Shown here: positions 36,149 through 45,346 of the stretch, in pieces
Layout: each line of letters opens with the position of its first letter
How positions within the stretch are numbered: the first letter of the stretch is position 1
Assembly (NCBI GenBank): GCA_002389645.1
Contig: DGQE01000012.1
Location: 2,098 to 66,097, forward strand
DNA length: 64,000 nt
Reading direction: 5' to 3'
DNA from: Flavobacteriales bacterium UBA4422
Lineage (GTDB): Bacteria; Bacteroidota; Bacteroidia; Flavobacteriales_G; Salibacteraceae
Position numbers and translations under genes: made by a program
Notes under the pieces: generated by a model
What the model was told of the DNA's origin: nothing
Seen by the model: only the letters and a program-made list of their open reading frames with translations
The model's database searches: none

Positions 36149-36916
36149 ATGACTAAAAGACCTTTGATCTTAGTTACCAACGATGATGGCTATCATGCAC
36201 CAGGTATTAGGGCACTTACGGAAGTAGCTTTAGAGTTTGGGCGCGTTTTGAAAATTGCTCCGAATAAGCCACAAAGCGGAATGGGACATGCAATCACAAT
36301 CAACTCAACATTGCGCATTGACAAAATGCCTTTGGATGGAGATTATGAAGGTTATGAGTGCTCTGGTACACCTGTAGATTGCGTAAAAATGGCGCTTGAT
36401 GTAATTCTAGACGAAACACCGGACCTTGTAATTTCAGGCATTAATCATGGATCAAATGCCAGTATAAATGTTATTTATTCGGGAACAATGAGCGCAGCGC
36501 TTGAAGGTTATATTGAGGGTGTGCCTTCCATTGGCTTCTCGTTGCTTGACCACAGTGTTGATGCTGATTTTGAACCTACAAAGCACTATGTGAGAGAAGT
36601 TCTAGCCATGGTTTTAAGCCAACCAAAAACCAACTTCTGCTTAAATGTAAATATTCCGAAGCTTCCGCTTGAAATGATTCAAGGTATGAAGTTTTGCCGT
36701 CAGGCGCACGCTAAGTGGCAAGAAGAGTTTGATAAAAGAAAAGACCCTTCCGGACAAGATTATTATTGGTTGACAGGGCATTTTGTTCCATTTGAAGAAC
36801 ATAAAGAAGACACAGACTTATACGCTTTACAAAATGGATATGTGAGTATCGTTCCTGTTTCTTATGACTTTACTAATTACAGTACTTTAGATACCTTAAA
36901 TGCATGGAAATCATAA
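36149..36916 (+). CDS. surE: 5'/3'-nucleotidase SurE
   Basis: A 255-residue metal-dependent nucleoside monophosphate phosphatase. The N-terminal VTNDDG (residues about 9-14) holds the metal-binding Asp pair; NKPQSGMGHAIT near 39, CSGTPVDCVKMAL near 71 and ISGINHGSN near 91 complete the site. Length and order are normal. It begins after a 244-base gap carrying a near-consensus promoter (TAGCTTCG at 36119). It overlaps the small membrane gene by 13 bases, which in turn overlaps lpxB, giving a tight three-gene operon. Confidence 0.95.
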   Translation: MTKRPLILVTNDDGYHAPGIRALTEVALEFGRVLKIAPNKPQSGMGHAITINSTLRIDKMPLDGDYEGYECSGTPVDCVKMALDVILDETPDLVISGINHGSNASINVIYSGTMSAALEGYIEGVPSIGFSLLDHSVDADFEPTKHYVREVLAMVLSQPKTNFCLNVNIPKLPLEMIQGMKFCRQAHAKWQEEFDKRKDPSGQDYYWLTGHFVPFEEHKEDTDLYALQNGYVSIVPVSYDFTNYSTLDTLNAWKS

Positions 36917-37209
36917 ACTACAAGTTCAATAAACTTTGGGTAGGCCTTATTGCCGGACTCACTGGCCCTGTATTTGGTTTTATTGCATTCTACCTTATTG
37001 CTGCATCAGACCGCTCTTTTATGGGGTTTGTGAAAATGATCAGTAATAACACCTCTACGCACAGCGGAGTAATTTCCATTTGCCTGATTTTCAATCTAGT
37101 TTTTTTTTACACTGCTCTTCGAAAAGACTTTTATCGAGCAGCCCAAGGAGTTATTATGGCTACGTTTTTATATGCACCTTTTGTAGTCTACTTTAAGTAT
37201 GTCGCGTAA
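36904..37209 (+). CDS. Small three-helix membrane protein between surE and lpxB
   Basis: A 101-residue protein with about three membrane helices (about 12-34, 50-72 and 78-96). No catalytic motif or named family recognised. It overlaps surE by 13 bases and lpxB by 11, so its expression is tied to both. Small membrane proteins at this spot occur in other Bacteroidota genomes as I recall, which suggests a conserved accessory role in lipid A or envelope work; that is inference. Confidence 0.8.
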   Translation: MEIINYKFNKLWVGLIAGLTGPVFGFIAFYLIAASDRSFMGFVKMISNNTSTHSGVISICLIFNLVFFYTALRKDFYRAAQGVIMATFLYAPFVVYFKYVA

Positions 37210-38314
37210 GGTTTTCATAATAACTGGCGAGCCAAGTGGCGACCTGCATGGAGCCAATCTAGTAAAAGCTTTAGTTGAGCAAGATCCTTCTGTCGAAATT
37301 CAATGCTGGGGAGGCGATAAAATGCAAGATGCCGGAGCCAAAGTTATGAAGCATGTTGACGACCTTGCTTTCATGGGATTTGTAGAAGTAATAGCGAATT
37401 TGCGCACTATTTTTAAAAACTTCAAAATCTGCAGGGAACAAATTGAAGCGTTCAATCCTGACTTAGTGGTACTAATCGACTACCCTGGGTTTAATCTGCG
37501 CATGGCCAAACATATTAAGGCTTTATCCATTCCAGTGGCCTATTATATTTCGCCTCAGATTTGGGCTTGGAAAGAGTCTCGCGTTGAAAAAATCAAACGA
37601 TTTGTGGATCATGTTTTTGTGATCTTACCTTTTGAAAAAGAATTCTATGCTAAGCATGGCGTGGATGCTGAATATGTCGGTCACCCTCTGTTGGATGAGA
37701 TAAAGCATATTCATTTAGATGACGCCAAATTCAGGACGGAAATAGGCGTTAAAAACACAAAACCTATTATAGCACTCTTACCAGGAAGTAGAACTCAGGA
37801 AATAAAACTGCTTTTAGAGCCCATTTCACGGATTGTAAAGGACTTCCCTGATTATCAATTCGTAGCTTCTAAAGTTGCTTGGCAGCCAAAACATCTTTAT
37901 GATTTATTACCAGATTCAGTAAGTCTTCTGGAAGGAAGAACCTATGAGCTGCTAAAAGCTTCAGAAGCAGCTATAGTAACTTCTGGAACTGCAACTCTAG
38001 AAACTGCTTTAATCGGAACACCTCAAGTAGTCGTTTATAAAGCCAACGCGTTAAGTGTAACTATAGCTAGGTATCTCGTAAAAATCAAGTTTATCAGCCT
38101 TGTCAACCTGATTCTAGATAAAGAGGTAGTCACTGAATTAATTCAAAGTGATGTTAATGCCACGAATCTAAAATCTGAATTGAGTTCAATAATTAAAGGT
38201 GGCTCAAGAAGATCTTATGTCTTAGAAAAGTATGCTGAGCTTATTCAAAATCTTGGATCTAAAGGAGCTTCAAAGTTTGTTGCAAGTCGATTGTTGAAAA
38301 TCATTCATCAATAG
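37199..38314 (+). CDS. lpxB: Lipid-A-disaccharide synthase
   Basis: A 371-residue GT19 enzyme that joins UDP-2,3-diacylglucosamine and lipid X to form the lipid A disaccharide. GEPSGDLHGANL near residue 8 is the family opening, MGFVEV near 57, YYISPQIWAWKESR near 117 and LLPGSRTQEI near 193 the conserved blocks, and TSGTATLETAL near 262 the donor-site motif. It is peripheral on the inner membrane. The presence confirms a lipid A-bearing outer membrane. It is the last gene of the surE operon; SpoIID follows with its own promoter element. Confidence 0.96.
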   Translation: MSRKVFIITGEPSGDLHGANLVKALVEQDPSVEIQCWGGDKMQDAGAKVMKHVDDLAFMGFVEVIANLRTIFKNFKICREQIEAFNPDLVVLIDYPGFNLRMAKHIKALSIPVAYYISPQIWAWKESRVEKIKRFVDHVFVILPFEKEFYAKHGVDAEYVGHPLLDEIKHIHLDDAKFRTEIGVKNTKPIIALLPGSRTQEIKLLLEPISRIVKDFPDYQFVASKVAWQPKHLYDLLPDSVSLLEGRTYELLKASEAAIVTSGTATLETALIGTPQVVVYKANALSVTIARYLVKIKFISLVNLILDKEVVTELIQSDVNATNLKSELSSIIKGGSRRSYVLEKYAELIQNLGSKGASKFVASRLLKIIHQ

Positions 38315-38338
38315 AATAATCGTGGTTTTGGCTGCAGA

Positions 38339-38346
38339 TACTTTTG
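38339..38346 (+). promoter_or_regulatory. TAnnTTTG promoter element abutting the SpoIID start
   Basis: TACTTTTG ends six bases before the ATG at 38353, predicting a leaderless or nearly leaderless message for the SpoIID-domain gene. Confidence 0.45.
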
Positions 38347-38352
38347 TAGCAT

Positions 38353-39513
38353 ATGCGGTTAACATTAACCTTTCTTCTTCTTTGTCTTTTTCTTCAGGCT
38401 GGAGCATCAAATAAGGTGCTAGAAATTGGCCTATTCTGGGGGGAAGAGCCGACAGAGATCACAGTACAAACTGGTGAAGGGAGTTATAGCATATTCGGCA
38501 ACGGAAAAGAGCTTATACAACTTAAAGGCGGCACCATACTAAGGGTGAAGAATATTAATGGGTTGCTACATGTTCGCACTTTATCCGAAGACCTGGGCAC
38601 ATACTACAGTTTAGAAATCAATCGAAATGTTTGGGGAAGCAGCCTTAAAATTCAACGCACGGGTCATAAAGTAGCTCATGAATTTTACGACAACTTCATC
38701 ATTAAACCATATCGAGGCAAGTTACGTGTAGTCAATGAAGTTTACATTGAGCATTATGTGGCTGGCGTTGTAGAGTCAGAAGCAGGAAGCAAAGAACCGA
38801 AGGAATACTACAAAGTTCAATCTGTTATTTGCAGAACATATGCTTTAAATAACCGCAGAAGACACGAAGTTGAAGGATTTCAACTTTGTGATAAGGTACA
38901 TTGTCAGGTTTACCATAGACGAAGCATGTCTAATCCAGACATAGTGAAAGGAACACAAGAAACGATAGGCATCGTTATTGTTGACAGTGACATTAACTTA
39001 GTTAACGCTGCTTTTCATAGTAACTGTGGTGGATACACCTGTAATAGCGAGGATGTTTGGAGTAGCAGGTTAGAATACTTGAGAGAGCGAATTGACGAAA
39101 ATTGTTTGGAAGAAAACCACTCTTATTGGCGCTACGCAACAACAAAGCAAAAGTGGTTTGACTATTTAAGTGTTAAACATGGCTATCCAGTATATGAAGA
39201 TGATGCTGCCACTGAAGCGTTGAATCACTGTCCTGATGAGCGCGCTCATTTTTTAAATGAAAATGGTGCTCGCGTCCCATTTAAGCAAATACGATATGAC
39301 TTGGGTCTTTTATCTGCCTATTTCTCTATCGATCACGTTCAAGATTCAATCATCTTAGAAGGACATGGTTACGGTCATGGAGTTGGGTTATGTCAAGAAG
39401 GAGCAATGAATATGGCGAAGCGTGGAAATAGCTATGCCGAAATTTTGCATTACTACTATAAAAATGTGCATTTGGTAAACCTCTCCGTAATTGACTTCTT
39501 TCGCGCAAACTAA
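38353..39513 (+). CDS. SpoIID/LytB-domain exported protein
   Basis: A 386-residue protein with a short signal peptide (MRLTLTFLLLCLFLQAGAS). Residues about 115-370 form the SpoIID/LytB domain: VNEVYIEHYVAGVVESEAG near 124 with the catalytic-type glutamate, the VQSVICRTYAL block near 156, AAFHSNCGG near 216 and the C-terminal GHGYGHGVGLCQEGA near 331. SpoIID enzymes are lytic transglycosylases acting on stripped peptidoglycan, so a cell-wall remodelling role is likely in this non-sporulating organism. Ends three bases from the convergent lipoprotein gene. Confidence 0.88.
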   Translation: MRLTLTFLLLCLFLQAGASNKVLEIGLFWGEEPTEITVQTGEGSYSIFGNGKELIQLKGGTILRVKNINGLLHVRTLSEDLGTYYSLEINRNVWGSSLKIQRTGHKVAHEFYDNFIIKPYRGKLRVVNEVYIEHYVAGVVESEAGSKEPKEYYKVQSVICRTYALNNRRRHEVEGFQLCDKVHCQVYHRRSMSNPDIVKGTQETIGIVIVDSDINLVNAAFHSNCGGYTCNSEDVWSSRLEYLRERIDENCLEENHSYWRYATTKQKWFDYLSVKHGYPVYEDDAATEALNHCPDERAHFLNENGARVPFKQIRYDLGLLSAYFSIDHVQDSIILEGHGYGHGVGLCQEGAMNMAKRGNSYAEILHYYYKNVHLVNLSVIDFFRAN

Positions 39514-39516
39514 ATC

Positions 39517-40947
39517 TCAATCTTTTCGAATTGGTTTATGCCGACCATTCATATCCCATGATGCCGATTTAAGATGCTCTAAGCTTTGATACGGCATAAA
39601 ATACATAGCCCCTTTTTTACCTTGAAAATTGAAACTTGTACGGTGTACTTGCCTGTCTTTAGTATTCATTTTTAAAAGAACATCATTCTCACCTTCTTTC
39701 AATGGAATTCGAGCATAGTAAATTGTATGAGGAAGCGTCTGCCAATTTCTTGTGTCAGCCTTTTCGGTTACAGCATTTGTAATCGTTGCTATTGCACCCA
39801 GAGCCTCATTTTCTTGTTGCAATTGAATCTCCGACACCTTCTTTATGGCTAGTCGAAGCAACGCGCTTCCCATTTCTCGCACGAAACGATCTTGAAGTGT
39901 TTTAAAAGCAATCGCATTGATGTCTTCCGCTTTATCCATTTCAAATTTCATACCATCCAGCTCTATCCAAGCATCTTTATATAAGGTTGGGCGTTCAATA
40001 TATTTTGGAAATGCAACACGAACAACCTTTAAAGCCAAAAGATCATTTCTCTTCTTGGGGTCATTACCGATATAGAAAGGAAAAGTCATTCCTAGTTCTT
40101 CATTGGTAAAATTCACATAACCACCTTGACCGGGTGCTGCTATGAAGTTCACACTCCACTCGTCTTTAATCGGACCTAAACCATTTTGCCAAAAAACTAC
40201 GGCTTCTCCGTATTCGAGTGGTTCAAACTGATAGTCATCTAGACCAAATACCCTTTGATACCATTCAAACTCGTTTCGAAACCCCAATAAATAAGAAGTT
40301 CTAAGTAGGTCTTGCTTTAATTGATGTGGTACCTCAATATCAAAATAACCATGTTCGCCAGTATAAATATCGTAGGCATTCCTGTAAGCAATAAAAGCAT
40401 CATTTAATCCACCAGAAGCTTCATAGGCTAGACCAATAATAATATGAGCGAATGCATCTGCTTGGTACCGATTCTTGCTGTCTTTATGCTTGTCGTTCAG
40501 CTGATTTAGAATCAAATTCATTCGCTTGGCTTCAACAATAGCCTCATCGTATTTATAAAGATTGAGGTAATTGAGTGCCTTGTAGTAATGAATCATTACT
40601 GGCTCAAAGTCTTCTGCCCGATATGGCTTAACCTCAGGATTTGATATTAAGGCAAGCGCCTCACTTGCGTAATTCTTTTTATAGTCCTCAAATAAAAGAT
40701 CTGCTTCATTGAAAAACTGATTACTCAACTCAAAATCTTGTTGCATGTGATTCACAACTCCCATGTTGACTAAATACAAAAAACGATTACGATCTTTTTG
40801 CATTTTCTTATTGCCTTCCAGAGTTTTCTCAGCCTTATCCATTTCGCCATTGGCAAATTGAGTTTGAAACTCAATATTTCGCTTGTAATAGCTAGCACAA
40901 CTTGAAAGCAGCACTACAACAAAAGGTATGAAAATGAATTTATTCAT
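39517..40947 (-). CDS. COG3014-like lipoprotein
   Basis: A 476-residue lipoprotein; lipobox LSSC at about residues 14-17. The N-terminal half is helical and TPR-like (KAEKTLEGNKKMQ, ALNYLNLYKYDEAIVEAKRM), matching the COG3014 type; the C-terminal half is beta-rich with LPHTIYYARIPLKEGEND. It follows an LpoB-like gene 55 bases upstream. COG3014 proteins often sit next to LpoB-like lipoproteins in Bacteroidota and Proteobacteria, suggesting joint control of a penicillin-binding protein; that is inference. Its ATG lies just behind a terminator-like hairpin. Confidence 0.75.
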   Translation of the reverse strand: MNKFIFIPFVVVLLSSCASYYKRNIEFQTQFANGEMDKAEKTLEGNKKMQKDRNRFLYLVNMGVVNHMQQDFELSNQFFNEADLLFEDYKKNYASEALALISNPEVKPYRAEDFEPVMIHYYKALNYLNLYKYDEAIVEAKRMNLILNQLNDKHKDSKNRYQADAFAHIIIGLAYEASGGLNDAFIAYRNAYDIYTGEHGYFDIEVPHQLKQDLLRTSYLLGFRNEFEWYQRVFGLDDYQFEPLEYGEAVVFWQNGLGPIKDEWSVNFIAAPGQGGYVNFTNEELGMTFPFYIGNDPKKRNDLLALKVVRVAFPKYIERPTLYKDAWIELDGMKFEMDKAEDINAIAFKTLQDRFVREMGSALLRLAIKKVSEIQLQQENEALGAIATITNAVTEKADTRNWQTLPHTIYYARIPLKEGENDVLLKMNTKDRQVHRTSFNFQGKKGAMYFMPYQSLEHLKSASWDMNGRHKPIRKD

Positions 40948-40949
40948 GT

Positions 40950-40984
40950 AAAAAAATGCCGCGCTGCATAGGGTACAACGCGGC
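40950..40984 (-). terminator. Terminator or attenuator in front of the COG3014-like gene
   Basis: GCCGCG (40979-40984 read on the minus strand) pairs with CGCGGC (40958-40963) across a 15-base loop, followed on the minus strand by a run of seven Ts that ends three bases before the start codon at 40947. The position would let it cut or reduce read-through from the LpoB-like gene. Confidence 0.6.
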
Positions 40985-41002
40985 TATAATCTTCGACCGT
41001 AT

Positions 41003-41599
41003 CTAGCCTTTTATATATTTCTTAATTTTCTTGTCGCCAATCCAAACCACTTCATTGGTTTCCATATTGGTCAATTGAAGATCAATCTGATATTCTACTG
41101 CTTTCTCTTTTCTATATTGATCCACAGTAGAATTAAGAACCCCTTGAAGCATATAATCTGCACCAATTTCTAAACCCCACTTTTTCATGGTGCTTTTGCT
41201 GCTAAACTCTTGTTGATCCGCTCTCTCGGTTCTAATTTCATCACGCATTTCACCGCCCTGAACTAATCTGACCTTTTGAGAAGTTATAAAGGATCTTTCA
41301 AGGTCCTTGCAGAAAGTTTCAGTTGTAATATGTTCGGTAGATTTATTTCTAACAATTCCAACAACCACAACTGGTTTGTCATTCGAATTATCTCTCAGGT
41401 GGTTTGCCAACCACGGACCTGTCAGAATTTGCTCAATCATTGCATTTGCAGTCATTTTGGAATCGGTATCGTTCCAACGTCCGCTTAAGTCTATGGTTTC
41501 GTTGGGATCTACTCGCTGAACTTTTCTGTTTTGACATCCAACAGCCATCAGAGTAACTAATCCTAAGGCTAAAATTCTAGTGTTGATTGAATTATTCAT
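41003..41599 (-). CDS. lpoB: LpoB-like penicillin-binding-protein activator lipoprotein
   Basis: A 198-residue lipoprotein, lipobox VGC at about residues 20-22. LSGRWNDTDS near 38, PVVVVGIVRNKSTEHI near 75, FITSQKVRLVQGGEMRDEIRTERADQQEFSS near 108 (long helix-strand block) and GADYMLQGVL near 144 are LpoB-family features. In E. coli LpoB activates PBP1b from the outer membrane; the same role is inferred here. It is followed by the COG3014-like gene with a hairpin in between. Confidence 0.85.
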   Translation of the reverse strand: MNNSINTRILALGLVTLMAVGCQNRKVQRVDPNETIDLSGRWNDTDSKMTANAMIEQILTGPWLANHLRDNSNDKPVVVVGIVRNKSTEHITTETFCKDLERSFITSQKVRLVQGGEMRDEIRTERADQQEFSSKSTMKKWGLEIGADYMLQGVLNSTVDQYRKEKAVEYQIDLQLTNMETNEVVWIGDKKIKKYIKG

Positions 41600-41802
41600 T
41601 GTTATTCTATTTTGATTTTAAAGTGTTTTTGCAAGTCCTGTGCCAAAAGTATTTTTTCTTTAAGCTTAGGGGTGTTTTTATTCCAGATTTCAAGGGCATT
41701 TTAATAAATAATAGCATTTCGTAACCATTCTTCACTAATCCCTATTGGTCAGAGTTCTAAATTCGCGCCTTTCCAACCGAAATAAATGAGAACGTTCGTA
41801 TT

Positions 41803-44800
41803 ATGAATTACCAAAAGTGGAACAATATAATTGGCTGGCTAGTGTTTACAGTAGCTGCCTACACATATGTAAGCACTGTTGAACCTACTGCTAGTTTTTG
41901 GGATTGTGGAGAATATATCGCCACTTCCTACAGACTTGAAGTTGGGCACCCACCAGGAGCGCCAACTTTTCTGCTTATCGGCAGATTGTTTTCAATGTTT
42001 GCTGCACCAGAGAATGTAGCCTACATGGTTAACTTGGTATCCGCACTATCTAGTGCCTTTACCATTCTTTTTCTGTTTTGGACTATCACAGCCTTAGCAA
42101 AGAAACTTTTTGGGGCAAAAGGTTCTGAAGAAGAACTTCCTCAAGGTGATATGATCGCTGTTTTTGGAAGTGCGGTCATCGGCTCGCTCGCTTACACTTG
42201 GTCAGATACATTTTGGTTTTCTGCCACTGAAGGTGAAGTATATGCCATGTCTTCTATGATCACGGCAATAACCTTTTGGGCGATTCTCAAATGGGAATCT
42301 ATTGCACACGAGCCAAAAGCCGATCGTTGGATAATACTAATCGCTTATTTAGTTGGTCTATCCATTGGTATTCACTTATTGAACTTACTTGCTATTCCAG
42401 CAATAGCCTACGTGATCTACTTTAAAAAATTCAAACCAAACCTGAAAGGCCTAATAATAGCTGGTGTTGCTGGCGTTATTACCCTTGGGGGAATTCAGAG
42501 TTTCATCATTCCTAAGGTGGTAAGCTGGGCGGCTAGTTTCGAATTTGTGATGGTCAATTCATTTGGACTACCATTTCATATGGGCTCAGTAATTTTCATC
42601 GTTCTTATGATGGGAGCTGTTGTTTTTGGTATTCAATACACCCTCAAAAAAAATAAACCAATTTGGCATACCGCTCTTCTTTCATTTTTGGTGCTAATGA
42701 TCGGTTATTCATCTTTTGTGTTAATTATGATTCGCTCAAATGCGAATACCCCGATCGATGAAAACAACCCTGAAAATTTAGTGAACCTTCTCTCCTATCT
42801 TAACAGAGAGCAGTACGGAGACTTCCCTTTACTCTATGGTCAATATTTCAATTCTCCTTTAGATAAGCAGACACCTTATGAGGATGGAAAGCCCGTATAT
42901 TATCCGGATGCACGCACTGGAAAATATGAATTGGCCGATGACCGGAAAAACTCCAAGCCAAATTATGAAGACGACTTTAAATCATTTTTCCCTCGAATGT
43001 GGAGTCCAAAAAAGAACCACATTAGGGCGTATAAAGAATGGAGTGATTTTGAGGGCAAGCCTGTTCAGTATACAACTAGAGATGGCAAAAGGACCACAAT
43101 AAGAAAACCCAAGTTCTCAGAAAACATAAGCTTTTTCTTTAAGTACCAAGTCGGGTGGATGTATTTCAGATACTTCATGTGGAATTTTTCGGGAAGGCAA
43201 AATGACACTCAAGGGCATGGAAGTTTTCAAGATGGTAATTGGATGACAGGTGTGCCTTTCATTGATGAGGCCCATGTTGGAAATCAAGATCAGCTTCCCT
43301 CCTATTTAGAAAATCAAAAAGCGAGAAATTTCTTCTTTGTGCTTCCACTAATACTTGGACTTTTAGGAATGCTATTCCACTTTAAAGCTGACATGCGTAA
43401 TGCCTGGGTAGTTCTCTTGCTTTTCTTTTTTACTGGACTAGCGATAGTTCTTTACCTCAATCAATACCCTTATCAACCTAGAGAGCGAGATTATGCCTAT
43501 GCAGGATCGTTTTACGCTTTTGCCATTTGGATAGGATTTGGCGTACTGGCATTATATGATGCCGCCCGAAACCTGACCGTCAAAGACCTTGGACAAACCG
43601 TAGGCATTACCGTAGGTGGTGCTATCGGATTGACCCTTGTTGGGTCATTATTTGGAGGTAATGAATCATTTGCTTTGTTGATGCTCTACATCGCTGTGGT
43701 TTCAGCAGGACTTCTTGCACTAATGTATGGAATAGGCCAAGTCATTAAAGATCAAAAACTGCAAGCTTTATTAGCAACGGTATTATGCCTAACCGCACCC
43801 ATATTAATGGCCAAAGACGGTTGGGATGATCATGATAGATCTGGTCGCTTTACTGCCAGAGATATTGCTAAAAACTATTTAGATTCTTGTGAAGAGGATG
43901 CAATCCTATTCACCAATGGAGATAATGATACATTCCCACTATGGTACCTTCAAGAAGTTGAAGGGTATAGAACAGATGTGCGTATTGTAAACCTCACTTT
44001 AGCAAGCACCGATTGGTTTATTGACATGGTAAAGCGTCAAGCATACGATGGCAAACCGATTAAGCTGAGCATGGAAAAAGACGACTACAGGCAAGGAACG
44101 CGCGATTATTTACCAATTGTTGAAAGCAAAAAATCATCTGCCCACATCAATGTCGATGAATTGGTTGCATTTGTATTGGATGAGAACAAACAAGCAATGT
44201 TCAGCGCAAATCAACAAATGAACTATTTCCCAACTCGTAACTTTAGAGTTCCTGTTGACTCAGCAACTGTAGTTGCGAATGGAACAATATCCCAAGGATA
44301 TGAGGATAGAGTTTTAGATGCTATCGAATGGACAGTGAGCGGACAGTATATTCTGAAAAGCGAGCTCGTAATTCTTGACATTTTAGCCAATAATAATTGG
44401 GAGCGTCCGCTATACTTTGCAAATACAATGCCTAGAGATAGCTATTTCGGACTTGAAGAGTATATGCAGCATGAAGGGTTCACCTACCGATTAGTACCGT
44501 ACAAGGTGATTTCGGACCGAAACCAATTTGGATATTTTGGCGAAGTGCAAACTGATATCATGTACACCAATATGATGGAAGAGTTTTCTTTTGGAAACAT
44601 GCAAGATCCAAGCTTGTTTATGGATGAGAACAACCTTCGTTTTGTAACCAATCTTCGATTAAACTTCTCTAGACTTGCTGATGCGTTGATCAAGAAGGGT
44701 GAGAAAGAAAGAGCTGAGGCTGTTCTCGAAAAGTGTGTTGAAATAACCGTAAACAGCAATACACCGAATGATGTTACATTGATTCAAGTAACAGAGTCCT

Positions 44801-45075
44801 TTTTCGAAGTGGGTCGAATAGATCGGGGAATGGAAATGTCAAAACTTTTAGGTGATAACTATCTTGAGTTTTTAAGATACTATAATTCTCTTGACCGCAA
44901 ATACACTGCTTCTGTAAACAGGGATATCAATCAGGCTTATGCTGTTATTCAACAATTGAAAAATATTGGAAGAAAGTATAAAGTAGAGGAAATGTCAGCA
45001 TATATAGACCCTGTCTTGCAAGAAGCAGAAACGTACTATCAGAGTATGGTAGGAGCTACTCAAAGACAGAACTAA
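41803..45075 (+). CDS. DUF2723 membrane glycosyltransferase (GT117/TMEM260-like)
   Basis: A 1090-residue polytopic protein. The N-terminal half (about 1-300) carries the DUF2723 membrane core with WDCGEYIATSYRLEVGHPPGAP near residue 32 (acidic motif in the first periplasmic loop, as in GT-C enzymes) and HLLNLLAIPA near 193. More helices follow at about 500-680, then a large soluble C-terminus (about 690-1090) opening DGWDDHDRSGRFTARD and ending in TPR-like helices. The family is related to protein O-mannosyltransferases; a glycosylation role in the envelope is inferred. It is a single gene ended by a strong terminator. Confidence 0.88.
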   Translation: MNYQKWNNIIGWLVFTVAAYTYVSTVEPTASFWDCGEYIATSYRLEVGHPPGAPTFLLIGRLFSMFAAPENVAYMVNLVSALSSAFTILFLFWTITALAKKLFGAKGSEEELPQGDMIAVFGSAVIGSLAYTWSDTFWFSATEGEVYAMSSMITAITFWAILKWESIAHEPKADRWIILIAYLVGLSIGIHLLNLLAIPAIAYVIYFKKFKPNLKGLIIAGVAGVITLGGIQSFIIPKVVSWAASFEFVMVNSFGLPFHMGSVIFIVLMMGAVVFGIQYTLKKNKPIWHTALLSFLVLMIGYSSFVLIMIRSNANTPIDENNPENLVNLLSYLNREQYGDFPLLYGQYFNSPLDKQTPYEDGKPVYYPDARTGKYELADDRKNSKPNYEDDFKSFFPRMWSPKKNHIRAYKEWSDFEGKPVQYTTRDGKRTTIRKPKFSENISFFFKYQVGWMYFRYFMWNFSGRQNDTQGHGSFQDGNWMTGVPFIDEAHVGNQDQLPSYLENQKARNFFFVLPLILGLLGMLFHFKADMRNAWVVLLLFFFTGLAIVLYLNQYPYQPRERDYAYAGSFYAFAIWIGFGVLALYDAARNLTVKDLGQTVGITVGGAIGLTLVGSLFGGNESFALLMLYIAVVSAGLLALMYGIGQVIKDQKLQALLATVLCLTAPILMAKDGWDDHDRSGRFTARDIAKNYLDSCEEDAILFTNGDNDTFPLWYLQEVEGYRTDVRIVNLTLASTDWFIDMVKRQAYDGKPIKLSMEKDDYRQGTRDYLPIVESKKSSAHINVDELVAFVLDENKQAMFSANQQMNYFPTRNFRVPVDSATVVANGTISQGYEDRVLDAIEWTVSGQYILKSELVILDILANNNWERPLYFANTMPRDSYFGLEEYMQHEGFTYRLVPYKVISDRNQFGYFGEVQTDIMYTNMMEEFSFGNMQDPSLFMDENNLRFVTNLRLNFSRLADALIKKGEKERAEAVLEKCVEITVNSNTPNDVTLIQVTESFFEVGRIDRGMEMSKLLGDNYLEFLRYYNSLDRKYTASVNRDINQAYAVIQQLKNIGRKYKVEEMSAYIDPVLQEAETYYQSMVGATQRQN

Positions 45076-45096
45076 AACCTTCTTGAAACAAAGAAT

Positions 45097-45128
45097 AAAA
45101 AAAGCGAGGCCTGAACCTCGCTTTTTTT
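45097..45128 (+). terminator. Intrinsic terminator after the DUF2723 gene
   Basis: GCGAGG (45104-45109) pairs with CCTCGC (45116-45121) around a six-base loop, flanked by a seven-A run before and a seven-T run after, which can extend the stem. It lies 21 bases after the stop. Confidence 0.9.
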
Positions 45129-45346
45129 GTCCTATCTCTCTGTTTCCTTACCTAACTTAATCGACTTTAGTTCCATCTGAAAGTATATTTTGGAGCTAGA
45201 ACTAAACTTGACTAAGATTTTTTAACGGTGTATGGTTAATTCCTTTGAAAAGGATAATAACCGAAAAACTGCGATGTTCTTTTTTGAGTTAGTTCTAAGC
45301 AAAACTGACCAATATGCAATCTATGTTTCGTTTCAGACACCTCTAT

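Noticed and set aside
41600..41802. RNA gene in the gap before the DUF2723 gene
   Set aside because: No tRNA-like arms, no strong hairpin and no T-run; only a near-consensus promoter (TAAATTCG at 41758) was seen.
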